64,000 nt of DNA from Methylobacterium sp. Leaf99. Lineage in GTDB: Bacteria; Pseudomonadota; Alphaproteobacteria; Rhizobiales; Beijerinckiaceae. Positions 55,162 through 64,000 of this stretch are shown piece after piece. The stretch's first letter is position 1. Every line of letters begins with the position of its first letter. Where the stretch lies: positions 187,006 through 251,005 of the forward strand of contig NZ_LMMU01000007.1 in assembly GCF_001422375.1 (NCBI RefSeq). The letters are read 5' to 3'. Position numbers and translations under genes: made by a program. The notes beneath the pieces were generated by a model. It did not search any database. It saw only the letters and a program-made list of their open reading frames with translations, and was not told where the DNA came from.

Positions 55162-55191
55162 AAAAACCCGCCCTTCCGGCGCGGCGAGGGC
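55162..55191 (-). terminator. Possible terminator or leader hairpin between the DsbA-like gene and atpH
   Basis: On the minus strand GCCCT and AGGGC flank a GC-rich loop, followed by GGG and five T residues. It could end the upstream DsbA-like transcript, or act as a leader hairpin if the atp promoter lies just above it. The two readings compete. Confidence 0.35.
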
Positions 55192-55218
55192 CTAGCATGC
55201 GGGTTGTGGGGGCGCAAG
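55190..55218 (-). promoter_or_regulatory. Candidate promoter of the atp operon
   Basis: CTTGCG, a 17-base spacer and CTAGGC on the minus strand resemble the alphaproteobacterial housekeeping pattern, about 140 bases upstream of the atpH start. The -10 box is weak. Confidence 0.35.
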
Positions 55219-55348
55219 ACGAACGGCCACGCTGGCGGGGGACGGCGGGAGGGCGCAGCGCGGCCCGGACGGGGACGCGCCGGCTTGTGCAGTGCGGCGG
55301 AACGCGACGGCATCGGTCGCGCCAAACGGTGGCGAAGGTGAGGCGGGT

Positions 55349-56044
55349 TCAGCAGGCGATCCGGTCGCAGCGCCGCGTGGCGGCGATCATCCGGGCCAGG
55401 GACTTGGCGCCGGGATGGCCGAGGAGTCCGGTGTTGCCGAGCACGTAGGACGGGGTCGCGGCCAGCCCGAGATCGGCCGCCATCCGCATCTGCGCCTTGA
55501 GGGCGAGGCGGACCTCCTCGCTGTCGCCGATGGCCTCCAGCTCGGCCGACGGCACGCCGAGCTTGGCCGCCGCCTTCAGGGCCCCGGTCCCGTCGATGGT
55601 GCCGCGCCCGGCCAGCAGGGTCCTGTACAAGCTCCAGGCGGCGGCCGAGCCGAGCTTGCGCTGGACGGCCAGGGCCACCTTGGCGGCCTGGGCCGATTGC
55701 GGCGACAGGATCGGATTGTTGACGAGGCCGATCCGCAGGGTCGGGTCGCTTTCGGCGAGCGACACCATGTCGGAGGCGGCTTTGCGACAGTACGGGCAAT
55801 TGTAGTCGAAGAACTCGTACAGGGTCGTCTCGGCCTCGGCCGGTCCGACATAGGTCACACCCTTCAGCCCCGGGATCTCGCCGACGATCTCGCCCGGCAG
55901 ACGGGTGTTGGCCACGGGCCGACCCTCGTCGCTGTCGACCTTGTAGGCCTGGCCGTAGCCCTGGGCGGAGGCCCGGCCGGCCCCGAGGAGGCCGAGGCCG
56001 AGGCCGGCGGTGGAGGCGAGGAAGTGCCGGCGGTCGAAGCGCAT
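55349..56044 (-). CDS. DsbA-family exported thiol oxidoreductase
   Basis: The 231-residue thioredoxin-fold protein has a twin-arginine-like signal (FDRRHFLAS at residues 3-11, hydrophobic run, cleavage near ASA-QG). The active-site motif FDYNCPYCRKA has C83 and C86. The C-terminal cis-proline region reads GLAATPSYVLGNTG. DsbA/DsbG-like members oxidise or isomerise disulfides in the periplasm. The CPYC dipeptide and short linker resemble the 27-kDa outer-membrane-protein-like DsbA group common in Rhizobiales. Two further cysteines lie at the extreme C-terminus. Confidence 0.86.
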   Translation of the reverse strand: MRFDRRHFLASTAGLGLGLLGAGRASAQGYGQAYKVDSDEGRPVANTRLPGEIVGEIPGLKGVTYVGPAEAETTLYEFFDYNCPYCRKAASDMVSLAESDPTLRIGLVNNPILSPQSAQAAKVALAVQRKLGSAAAWSLYRTLLAGRGTIDGTGALKAAAKLGVPSAELEAIGDSEEVRLALKAQMRMAADLGLAATPSYVLGNTGLLGHPGAKSLARMIAATRRCDRIAC

Positions 56045-56110
56045 GGGGTGGCCCGGGAGCGAGGAACGATCGGCCCGGTTTCTAGTCCCGATCGGCCCGG
56101 GACGAAACGT

Positions 56111-56740
56111 CTACTCGCGCATCGCTCCGGGCCGGTCGCCCGCAGCCCAGGCCAGGGCCTGTTCCAGGCGGTCGTTGCCCCAGAACAATTCGCCGTCGCC
56201 GGTGAGGAAGGTGGGTGCGCCGAAGATGCCGCGCGAGCGCGCCTCCTCGCCGTTGACGCGCAGGCGCCCCTTGTTCGATTCGGCCGCCGCCTGCTTCAGG
56301 ATGATCGTCCCGTCGAGGCCGAGGCCGTTGAGGAGCGACACCACGGCGGGCGGTTCGGCGATGGACTGTCCGCGGGCGAACGCCGCCTCGTAGACCGCCT
56401 TGGAGAACGGCACGAGCCAGTCGTGGTCCATGCCGTAGGTGGCGGCCCGCGTGGCGCTGAGGCTGTTCTGCGGGAACGGATCGGGGCGCGTCACCGACGG
56501 CAGGCCGAGGCGCGCGGCCTCGCGCTCGACGTCGCGCCACATGTGGCGGCCCTTGGCCGGGTAGAGGTTGAACGGCGACGAATTCCAGCCCTGCGCGGCG
56601 AAGATCGGGCCGACGAGGAACGGGCGCCAGCGCACCTCGACCCCGGCCGCATCCGCCAGGGCCTCGATCCGCATGGCCGCGAGGTAGGAGTAGGTGGACG
56701 CGAACTCGTACCAGAATTCGAGGGTCGGCCGGCGCGGCAT
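56111..56740 (-). CDS. 2-hydroxychromene-2-carboxylate isomerase family protein (DsbA-fold, glutathione type)
   Basis: The 209-residue protein has FWYEFASTYSYLAAMRIE at the N-terminus, where the serine of the family pattern FxSPYSYL binds glutathione. RWRPFLVGPIFAAQGWN and GIFGAPTFLTGDGELFWGNDRLEQ follow, typical of HCCA isomerases and kappa-class glutathione transferases. No CXXC is present. The substrate is unknown; ring-cleavage isomerisation is one option. It lies 66 bases upstream of the DsbA-like gene on the same strand and is divergent from argG. Confidence 0.85.
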   Translation of the reverse strand: MPRRPTLEFWYEFASTYSYLAAMRIEALADAAGVEVRWRPFLVGPIFAAQGWNSSPFNLYPAKGRHMWRDVEREAARLGLPSVTRPDPFPQNSLSATRAATYGMDHDWLVPFSKAVYEAAFARGQSIAEPPAVVSLLNGLGLDGTIILKQAAAESNKGRLRVNGEEARSRGIFGAPTFLTGDGELFWGNDRLEQALAWAAGDRPGAMRE

Positions 56741-56925
56741 ACGTCGAAACTCCGGATTTGGTGAGGGGACGAGCTTCGCCCGTCACGGTGGTTCCAGCAA
56801 GGCCGCGGGAGCCGTGTCCACCGGGAGCGAACGCGCCCGCGGCACGACGGTTGCACCGATCGGCGGTCCGCTGATAAGCCGCGACCAGCCCCTTCCGATA
56901 CCCGTTCCAACCCGAAGCGAGTCCG

Positions 56926-58167
<1,242 letters not shown>

Positions 58168-58181
58168 GGCCCCCGCGCGTC

Positions 58182-58206
58182 GGGTCCCCGCCCCGGGCGG
58201 GGACCC
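58182..58206. terminator. Strong shared hairpin between argG and the dehydratase gene
   Basis: GGGTCCCCGCCC and GGGCGGGGACCC are exact reverse complements separated by one base. In practice a few central bases must stay unpaired. It lies 14 bases after the argG stop and 16 bases after the convergent stop. No T-tract is visible. Confidence 0.6.
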
Positions 58207-58222
58207 GTCCGCGAAGAGCCGG

Positions 58223-59113
58223 CTAAGCCGATGCGGTTTTGGCGAAGGTCCGCAGGATCTGCGGGACCTCGCCGGAGATCTCGCGCGCCAGGAAGCCCAC
58301 CGGCCCGACCGAGGCGGCGAGGCGGGCCCCCGCCTCGCCGTGCAGGTAGACGCCCCACAGCGCGGCCATGAACGGGTCGGCACCCCGCGCCAGGATGCCG
58401 GCGACGATGCCCGCGAGGGCGTCGCCGGACCCGGAGGTGGCGAGGCCGACCCCGCCGCCGCCATAGTTCCAGCACGTGCCGTCCGGGGCCACGATCCAGC
58501 TCTCGGCGCCTTTCATGATCACCACGGCCCGCAGCCGCTCCGCCGCATGGCGCGCCGCCCGCAGGGGGTCTGCCTCGACGGCATCCCGCCCCCAGCCGAG
58601 CAGTTGCGCCATCTCGCCGGCATGGGGCGTGATGATGGGAGGCCGGCCGAGGGCGCGCACGATCTCGGGGTCGAGGCCGCAGATCGCCCCGGCATCGAGG
58701 ACGTAGGCGGTGTCCGGCCGATCCGAGAGGAGTGCGCAGGCCAGGATCGTGGTGTTCGGGCAGGTGTTCATCCCGGGGCCGACGAGGACGGCGTCGCAAG
58801 GCTCGGCCGCCTCGACGACCCTGGCGGCGGACGGGTGCGGATCGATCTCCCCGGCCTCGGTCTCGGGCAGTCCGATCACCATCGCCTCCGGCACGGCCAG
58901 CGCCATCGCCGTGGCGACGCTGCGGACGGAGGCGATCTTGAGCTTGCCCGCGCCGGCCCGCAGGGCCGCGATGCCGGCGAGGAACACCGCACCCGGCACC
59001 TCGGCACAGCCGCCGAGGACGAGGACGCTGCCGCGGTCGTCCTTGCTGCCCGCCTCGGGCGTCGACAGCGGAAGCTCCCGCAGCCGCTCCGCCGTGAGCC
59101 GGGTCCCGGTCAT
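58223..59113 (-). CDS. nnrD: ADP/ATP-dependent NAD(P)H-hydrate dehydratase (NnrD/YjeF C-terminal domain)
   Basis: The 296-residue ribokinase-like enzyme repairs damaged NAD(P)H hydrates. Motifs include RGSVLVLGGCAEVPGAVFLAGIAALRAGAGKLKIAS, VLVGPGMN, TPHAGEMAQLLG and the catalytic block ATSGSGDALAGIVAGILA near residue 232. In many bacteria this domain is fused to the NnrE epimerase; here it is free-standing. Its ATG overlaps the stop of the histidine phosphatase gene (ATGA), so the two are translated together. Confidence 0.9.
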   Translation of the reverse strand: MTGTRLTAERLRELPLSTPEAGSKDDRGSVLVLGGCAEVPGAVFLAGIAALRAGAGKLKIASVRSVATAMALAVPEAMVIGLPETEAGEIDPHPSAARVVEAAEPCDAVLVGPGMNTCPNTTILACALLSDRPDTAYVLDAGAICGLDPEIVRALGRPPIITPHAGEMAQLLGWGRDAVEADPLRAARHAAERLRAVVIMKGAESWIVAPDGTCWNYGGGGVGLATSGSGDALAGIVAGILARGADPFMAALWGVYLHGEAGARLAASVGPVGFLAREISGEVPQILRTFAKTASA

Positions 59114-59871
59114 CGAGCATCCTCCTTCGAGAACTCGGCGGTGACGGGCGCGCCGGCCTGCTCCATCGGCGCCACGAAGTTGTAGCGCTCGAGGGCGAGT
59201 CGCCCGGTGGAACCGGCCTCCGCCGCGAATCCGTACTCGGTGACCGAGCAGTTCAGGACGTCGCCCTCGGCATCGATCCCCAGGATCTCCGCCTCGGTCA
59301 TGTTCTCGAGGAGGTAGCGCAGGCAGAGCACGACGACCTGATGGGCGACGATGAGGACGCGCTTCTCGCCGTGATGCAGGGAGACGGTGTCCATGGCCCC
59401 GCGAAGGCGCAGGATCACGTCGCACCAGCTCTCGCCGCAGGTGGGGCGATAGTAGAACTTGCCCAGGCGCGCGCGCAGCTGCGCCTGCTCGGGATGGAAT
59501 TCCTCGATGCCGGTGCGGGTCAGGCGATCGAGGAGCCCGAGCTCCTTCTCGCGCAGCCGCTCGTCGACGAAATCCCGGGACGCGTCGCCGGCGACGCCCC
59601 CGGCGTCCCGGATGCCGGTCACGGTCTGCCGGGCCCGCGCGTAGGGGGAGGTCAGGACGACGTTCGGGCGCTCGGAGTCCGGCATGGCTGCGAACCAGCG
59701 TCCGAGGGCCGTGGCCTGCTGCCGGCCGCGATCGCTCAAGGGGACGTCCACATCGCGCTCCGCGATGTCGATCCGCGTCAGGCCCGCATCGACGGCCGCA
59801 TCGCGGGCCACGTTGCCGGCGCTCTCGCCGTGGCGGACGATCCAGATCCGGCTCGGCCAGCGTTGCATCAT
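59110..59871 (-). CDS. Histidine phosphatase family protein
   Basis: The 253-residue protein has the catalytic motif IWIVRHGESAGN (RHG near residue 13), the second arginine in LTSPYARARQT, the acid residue in DERLREKELGLLD and the second histidine in VLIVAHQVVVLCLRYLL. All four phosphate-pocket elements are present. The branch-1 phosphatase/mutase substrate is unknown. It overlaps the dehydratase gene by four bases, suggesting a linked role, possibly in nucleotide or cofactor clean-up (inference). Confidence 0.85.
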   Translation of the reverse strand: MMQRWPSRIWIVRHGESAGNVARDAAVDAGLTRIDIAERDVDVPLSDRGRQQATALGRWFAAMPDSERPNVVLTSPYARARQTVTGIRDAGGVAGDASRDFVDERLREKELGLLDRLTRTGIEEFHPEQAQLRARLGKFYYRPTCGESWCDVILRLRGAMDTVSLHHGEKRVLIVAHQVVVLCLRYLLENMTEAEILGIDAEGDVLNCSVTEYGFAAEAGSTGRLALERYNFVAPMEQAGAPVTAEFSKEDAR

Positions 59872-59982
59872 CCGTCACATCCCCGGCACGATCGGGCGCA
59901 CCACCGCACGATTCCCCTCGCTAACGTCCGTGCCGACCGGACGTTCGTGGCTGCGTCCTTTCCGCCGGGCCCGGCCGCGGGG

Positions 59983-60552
59983 TCAGACCGGTCGCCAGCC
60001 CTCGGCGGCGCGGCGGAACGCGCCGGGGCCGAGGTCGGCGTAGCGCAGGAAGATCTGGAGGGCCGGCTGCATCTCGTGGTGCTGCTCCGGCAGGCCGGTG
60101 CGCGCACCGTAGGGCGCATCGGCATCGACGGCCGGCACGTCGCGGCTCGCATCCCAGCGGATCGCGAGGCCGCGGACCAGGGCGATGTGCTCCGCCGTGA
60201 CGTCGAAGGTGACGTGCTCGGGCGTCTCGCCGGTGGCGTCGTCGCGAAACACGTCGCCGACATCCGACGAATCGAGCTTGGCCAGGGTGTTGTGGTAGGC
60301 GTAGCGCCCCGGCTTCAGGACGGCGTTGGCGCAGAACACCGCCAGGCCGTCGCCGAGCGCCCGGTGCTCCTCGTCCGCCCCGTCGTCGTCGCCGGTGACG
60401 TTGAAGATGTCGCCGTCCCGGTCGGTGCTGCCGTAGGGCGCGTCCGGGTGGACGATGGGGGCGCCGGCGCCCTCCCGGTTCCAGGCCACCACCATCCGGC
60501 GGATCAGCGCGATGCGCTCCAGGGTGAGTTCGAAGGTGTTCGCGTCGGCCAA
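59983..60552 (-). CDS. Unknown protein (189 aa) with internal duplication
   Basis: Two copies of about 40 residues are recognisable. One, near residues 8-46, runs FELTLERIALIRRMVVAW...DAPYGSTDR. The other, near residues 116-154, runs VTFDVTAEHIALVRGLAIRW...DAPYGARTG. The full halves are about 95 residues each, so the protein is an internal tandem duplication of a small alpha/beta unit. No membrane segment or signal is seen. I recognise no family. It lies between the histidine phosphatase gene and mtgA on the same strand. Confidence 0.75.
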   Translation of the reverse strand: MADANTFELTLERIALIRRMVVAWNREGAGAPIVHPDAPYGSTDRDGDIFNVTGDDDGADEEHRALGDGLAVFCANAVLKPGRYAYHNTLAKLDSSDVGDVFRDDATGETPEHVTFDVTAEHIALVRGLAIRWDASRDVPAVDADAPYGARTGLPEQHHEMQPALQIFLRYADLGPGAFRRAAEGWRPV

Positions 60553-60655
60553 CGTGCTGTCCGTCCCTGATGCGGCCCTTGGCGATCGGGCCGGGTCCTC
60601 GGTTTCGAACGGCTCTATGACACGACTTCCCCTCCGGCGACACGGGGGCCGGAGG

Positions 60656-61426
60656 CTACCGCTTGAGGCAGCCCATCAGGCCGCCGACCCCGTTCATCCG
60701 CGCCTGGATGCGGGCGGCCTGGGCCCGCACCCCGCGTGACGGCAGGGCCGGATTGCGCAGGATCGGGTTGGGCAGCACGGCGGCGAGCAACGCCGCCTCC
60801 CCGCGCGTCAGGTCGCGGGCGGGCTTGCCGAACCAGCGCTGCGCGGCGGTCTCGGCCCCGAACACCCCCTCCCCCCACTCGGCGACGTTGAGGTAAACCT
60901 CCAGCATCCGGCGCTTGCCCCACAGGGCGTCCGTCGCCAGGGCCAGGGGGATTTCCAGGCCCTTGCGCAGGACCGAGCGGCCCGGCCACAGGAACACGTT
61001 CTTCACCGTCTGCATCGAGATCGTCGAGGCGCCCCGGCTCGGGCCCTCCTCGTCGTCGACCACGTCCCGCAGGGCGCCCCAATCGACGCCGGCATGCAGG
61101 CAGAAGCGCTGGTCCTCCGAGGCGATCACCGCCTGGACGAGGTGGGGCGAGATCGCCGCCAGGGCCACGGACTGCCGGTCCACGGGCTTCAAGACCGCCC
61201 ACCGCCCGAGCATCAGGGTTGAGGGCGGGGTCACCGCGCTATAGACGAGCGCCATGGCGAGCAGGAACCCCAGGGCGAGGGCGGGCAGCAGCAGGACGAG
61301 GCCGACGATCCGGCGCAGGCTCCGGCCGCGCGCCGGCCGTGCGGCCGCCTGCGGCGACCGGCGGCGCAGGGGCTGTTCGGCTCGCTCCGCCTCGTCCTGA
61401 ATTCGAACCTCCCGCACTCGCGCCAC
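60656..61426 (-). CDS. mtgA: Monofunctional peptidoglycan glycosyltransferase
   Basis: The enzyme (about 256 residues) polymerises lipid II into glycan strands outside the inner membrane. A basic N-terminus and one helix (about 41-65) precede the GT51 domain. That domain has IASEDQRFCLHAGVDW with the catalytic glutamate, RGASTISMQTVKNVFLWPGRS, KRRMLEVYLNVAEWG with the second glutamate, and FGKPARDLTRGEAALLAAVLPNP. The start is uncertain. GTG at 61426 is used here; an ATG at 61456 would overlap the divergent prenyl synthase start codon. Confidence 0.92.
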   Translation of the reverse strand: MARVREVRIQDEAERAEQPLRRRSPQAAARPARGRSLRRIVGLVLLLPALALGFLLAMALVYSAVTPPSTLMLGRWAVLKPVDRQSVALAAISPHLVQAVIASEDQRFCLHAGVDWGALRDVVDDEEGPSRGASTISMQTVKNVFLWPGRSVLRKGLEIPLALATDALWGKRRMLEVYLNVAEWGEGVFGAETAAQRWFGKPARDLTRGEAALLAAVLPNPILRNPALPSRGVRAQAARIQARMNGVGGLMGCLKR

Positions 61427-61454
61427 GTTCCCACTTCCGAAGGCCCGCCCGACC

Positions 61455-62417
61455 ATGACGTCAACGCAAGGTTCTCACGCTTCGGTCAAGGCGGATGCCC
61501 CGGTCGACGCGTTTTCCCACAGGCTCGCCACGGTGGCCGACGCCGTCGAGGCCTGGCTCGCCGACCGCCTGACCGCCGAGACGCAAGCCGGCGAGATCAC
61601 CCGGCCCGTGCGGCTCATGGAGGCCATGCGCCACGCCGTGCTGGGTGGCGGCAAGCGCCTGCGGCCGTTCCTCGCCGTCGAGACCGCCCGCATGCTCGGC
61701 GGGCCCGAGGCCGGCGCCCTCGCCGCCGGCTCGGCCATCGAGCTCGTGCACTGCTACTCCCTCGTCCACGACGACATGCCGGCCATGGACGACGACGACC
61801 TGCGCCGCGGCAAGCCCACCGTCCACAAGGCCTACGACGAGGCCACCGCCATCCTGGTCGGCGATGCGCTCCAGACCCTGGCCTTCGAGGTGCTGGCCGA
61901 TTCGGCGTGGCAGCCCGACCCCGCCATCCGCGCCGACCTCGTGCTCGGCCTCGCCAAGGCCTCGGGCCTCGGCGGCATGGTCGGCGGCCAGCTCCTCGAC
62001 CTCGGGGCGGAGGGGCGCTTCGGCCCGGTCTCCCTCACCGTCGACGACACCCTCCGGCTCCAGGCCATGAAGACCGGCGCGATCCTGGCGTTCTCGGTGG
62101 AAGCCGGCGCCATCGTCGGCGGCGCGACGCCGGACCAGCGCCGCGCGCTCCTGCGCTACGGCCACGCCCTCGGTCAGGCCTTCCAGATCGCCGACGACAT
62201 CCTCGACCGCGAAGCCTCGGCGGAAGCCATGGGCAAGGCCACGGGCAAGGACAAGGACGCCGGCAAGGCCACCCTCGTCGACCGCCTCGGCCTCGACGGC
62301 GCGCGCGCCGAGTGCGACCGGCTGGTGGGCGTCTGCGAGGACGCCGTCTCGGCCTGGGGTGACAGGGCGCAGATCCTTAGGGATGCGGCGCGGTTCACCG
62401 TGGCGCGGAAGGTCTGA
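61455..62417 (+). CDS. ispA: Short-chain polyprenyl diphosphate synthase (farnesyl/geranylgeranyl type)
   Basis: The 320-residue enzyme condenses isopentenyl diphosphate with allylic diphosphates. The first aspartate-rich motif is in LVHDDMPAMDDDDLRRGKPT near residue 104, the second in QAFQIADDILD near residue 242, and GGGKRLRP near 64 binds diphosphate. Residues before the first motif favour a C15-C20 product, but chain length is uncertain. Two aspartates more than usual extend the first motif. It is divergent from mtgA and convergent with the antitoxin gene. Confidence 0.9.
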   Translation: MTSTQGSHASVKADAPVDAFSHRLATVADAVEAWLADRLTAETQAGEITRPVRLMEAMRHAVLGGGKRLRPFLAVETARMLGGPEAGALAAGSAIELVHCYSLVHDDMPAMDDDDLRRGKPTVHKAYDEATAILVGDALQTLAFEVLADSAWQPDPAIRADLVLGLAKASGLGGMVGGQLLDLGAEGRFGPVSLTVDDTLRLQAMKTGAILAFSVEAGAIVGGATPDQRRALLRYGHALGQAFQIADDILDREASAEAMGKATGKDKDAGKATLVDRLGLDGARAECDRLVGVCEDAVSAWGDRAQILRDAARFTVARKV

Positions 62418-62467
62418 GTTCAACCGTGCCCCGCCCATCGGTGTCTGGGCCGGTGGGTGGCGGCCGC

Positions 62468-62773
62468 TTAGGGCTGCCCGGCGTCCGCGAGGGTTCCGGC
62501 GCGGGCGAACAGCCGGATATTCATGGCTTTCAGGACACGCAGGGCGGTGTCGAGGCTCGGGTTCCCGTCATCGGACAACGCCCGGTAGAGGCTTTCGCGG
62601 GAGAGTCCGGCCTCCCGCGCGATCTGCGTCATGCCACAGGCCCGCGCCGCAACGCCGAGAGCGGTCCGAAACAGGGCGGCATCGCCGTCTTCGATGGCGG
62701 CTGACAGATATTCCGCTACGGCTTCCTTCGTATCGAGATAGTCCGCCGAGTCGTAGGGCTGCGTCTCGCTCAT
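62468..62773 (-). CDS. HigA-like helix-turn-helix antitoxin
   Basis: The 101-residue protein matches the putative addiction-module antidote pattern: DYLDTKEAVAEYLSAAIEDGDAALFRTALGVAARACGMTQIAREAGLSRESLYRALSDDGNPSLDTALRVLKAM, with the helix-turn-helix near residues 48-70. It follows the RelE-like toxin gene by 12 bases on the same strand. In HigBA-type pairs the antitoxin comes second, as here. It should bind the toxin and repress the operon. Confidence 0.85.
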   Translation of the reverse strand: MSETQPYDSADYLDTKEAVAEYLSAAIEDGDAALFRTALGVAARACGMTQIAREAGLSRESLYRALSDDGNPSLDTALRVLKAMNIRLFARAGTLADAGQP

Positions 62774-62785
62774 GCCGGTATCTCC

Positions 62786-63076
62786 TCAAACGGTGCTCGC
62801 CAGGGCCTTCGCGCGGCGGATGTCCCGTTCCTGGCCGCCCTTGTCGCCTCCGCACAGCAGCATGATCCAAAGATCGCCGCGACGGACGAAGTAGACGCGG
62901 TAGCCGGGCCCGACATCGATCCGCAACTCGCTGACGCCTTCGCCGACGGGCCTCACGTCACCGGGATTCCCCAGCATCAGCCGATCGATCCGCAGCGCGA
63001 TCCGCGCTTTCGCCCGGATATCGCGCAGATGCCTGAGCCACTGGTCGAACTCGGGCGTTCGTCGAACATCTACCAT
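62786..63076 (-). CDS. RelE/ParE-superfamily toxin (HigB/Gp49-like)
   Basis: The 96-residue basic protein has TPEFDQWLRHLRDIRAKARIALRIDRLMLGNPGDVRPVGEGVSELRIDVGPGYRVYFVRRGDLWIMLLCGGDKGGQERDIRRAK, the addiction-module killer pattern. Such toxins are usually ribosome-dependent mRNA interferases. The ATG at 63076 is used; extension to 63172 adds residues without family character. The pair lies between the prenyl synthase gene and leuB. Confidence 0.85.
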   Translation of the reverse strand: MVDVRRTPEFDQWLRHLRDIRAKARIALRIDRLMLGNPGDVRPVGEGVSELRIDVGPGYRVYFVRRGDLWIMLLCGGDKGGQERDIRRAKALASTV

Positions 63077-63266
63077 GCATGTGGCCCATGGGCTACGATT
63101 TGCAGCGACCTTCAGAAGCGGATCGCCACAGGAGACATTCGTTTTTGGGTTGAACCGGGCTCGATGATGCAACCCCTGTTTTTATGCCGTGCGTCACGCG
63201 CTTGCCAATGCCCCGATGGTCTGGATACAGCCCCGCGATACGGTTTGGCCCAAGCGAGTGCATCCC

Positions 63267-64000
<734 letters not shown>

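Noticed and set aside
60656-61456. The frame from 61456 as the definite mtgA start
   Set aside because: The first 10 residues lack family character and the ATG coincides with the divergent start codon, so 61426 was used instead, with low certainty.
63077-63172. An N-terminal extension of the RelE-like toxin
   Set aside because: The extra 32 residues precede a normal family start (MVDVRRTPEF) and have no counterpart in this toxin family.

Overview
The window is roughly 70% GC by eye and almost fully coding. Its gene families point to an alphaproteobacterium of the order Hyphomicrobiales, most likely a Methylobacterium/Methylorubrum-type methylotroph. The support is a single-copy RpoH-type sigma factor, an atpHAGDC operon without the F0 genes, GlnK-AmtB, a MoxR-DUF58-DUF4159 cluster and Rhizobiales-type small proteins. 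The genus is inferred from family resemblance, not from a search. Nothing marks a prophage, insertion sequence, integrative element or CRISPR array. This looks like a core chromosomal segment with a few accessory insertions.

Layout. 1-4.4 kb: a proline-rich membrane protein (cut by the left edge), rpoH, rluD, tRNA-Glu(CTC) and a 57-residue protein. 4.4-9.3 kb: a metallophosphoesterase, a VIT1-type membrane protein with a large palindromic operator, and a lipid A block (DUF374 acyltransferase, waaA, lpxK). 9.3-16 kb: a LysE-type exporter, an inverted-repeat element, znuA, an ABC exporter, an aldose 1-epimerase, a YnfA-type protein and an exported FMN hydroxy-acid dehydrogenase carrying a CXXCH motif. 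16-25 kb: ftsK, a MazEF-like toxin-antitoxin pair, amtB-glnK, tesB, a UbiH-family monooxygenase with an internal 15-bp minisatellite, and ppa. 25-31 kb: small membrane, acetyltransferase, phosphatase and SleB-type hydrolase genes, pheA, kdsB and a CycM-like cytochrome c. 31-37.6 kb: two tandem YejA-type binding proteins and yejB, then an acetyltransferase and an alpha/beta hydrolase where yejE-yejF would be expected. 37.6-50 kb: a double-HD (HD-GYP) protein, the MoxR/DUF58/DUF4159 cluster interrupted by a hicAB module, and a divergent DUF1285-NUDIX-small membrane protein-CCA transferase operon. 49.6-55 kb: the F1 ATP synthase operon with a small two-helix membrane gene between atpD and atpC. 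55-64 kb: two DsbA-fold proteins, argG, an NAD(P)H-hydrate dehydratase with a histidine phosphatase, an internally duplicated unknown protein, mtgA, a prenyl diphosphate synthase, a RelE/HigA-like toxin-antitoxin pair and the 5' part of leuB.

How the genes work together. Envelope construction is the main theme: lipid A and Kdo (waaA, lpxK, kdsB, the DUF374 protein), peptidoglycan (mtgA, SleB), isoprenoid precursor supply (prenyl synthase), and division/segregation (ftsK). Energy and nitrogen genes (F1 ATPase, ppa, glnK-amtB, cytochrome c) and amino-acid synthesis (argG, leuB, pheA) sit between. Three type II toxin-antitoxin pairs are the clearest accessory content, and one interrupts an otherwise compact operon.

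The observations most worth a second look are the CXXCH-bearing exported FMN dehydrogenase, the hicAB insertion in the MoxR cluster, the 40-bp palindrome at the VIT1 gene, the apparent excess of the octamer TTTTCGCG, the small membrane gene in the atp operon, and the minisatellite inside the UbiH-family gene. I found no convincing wholly new multi-gene system.
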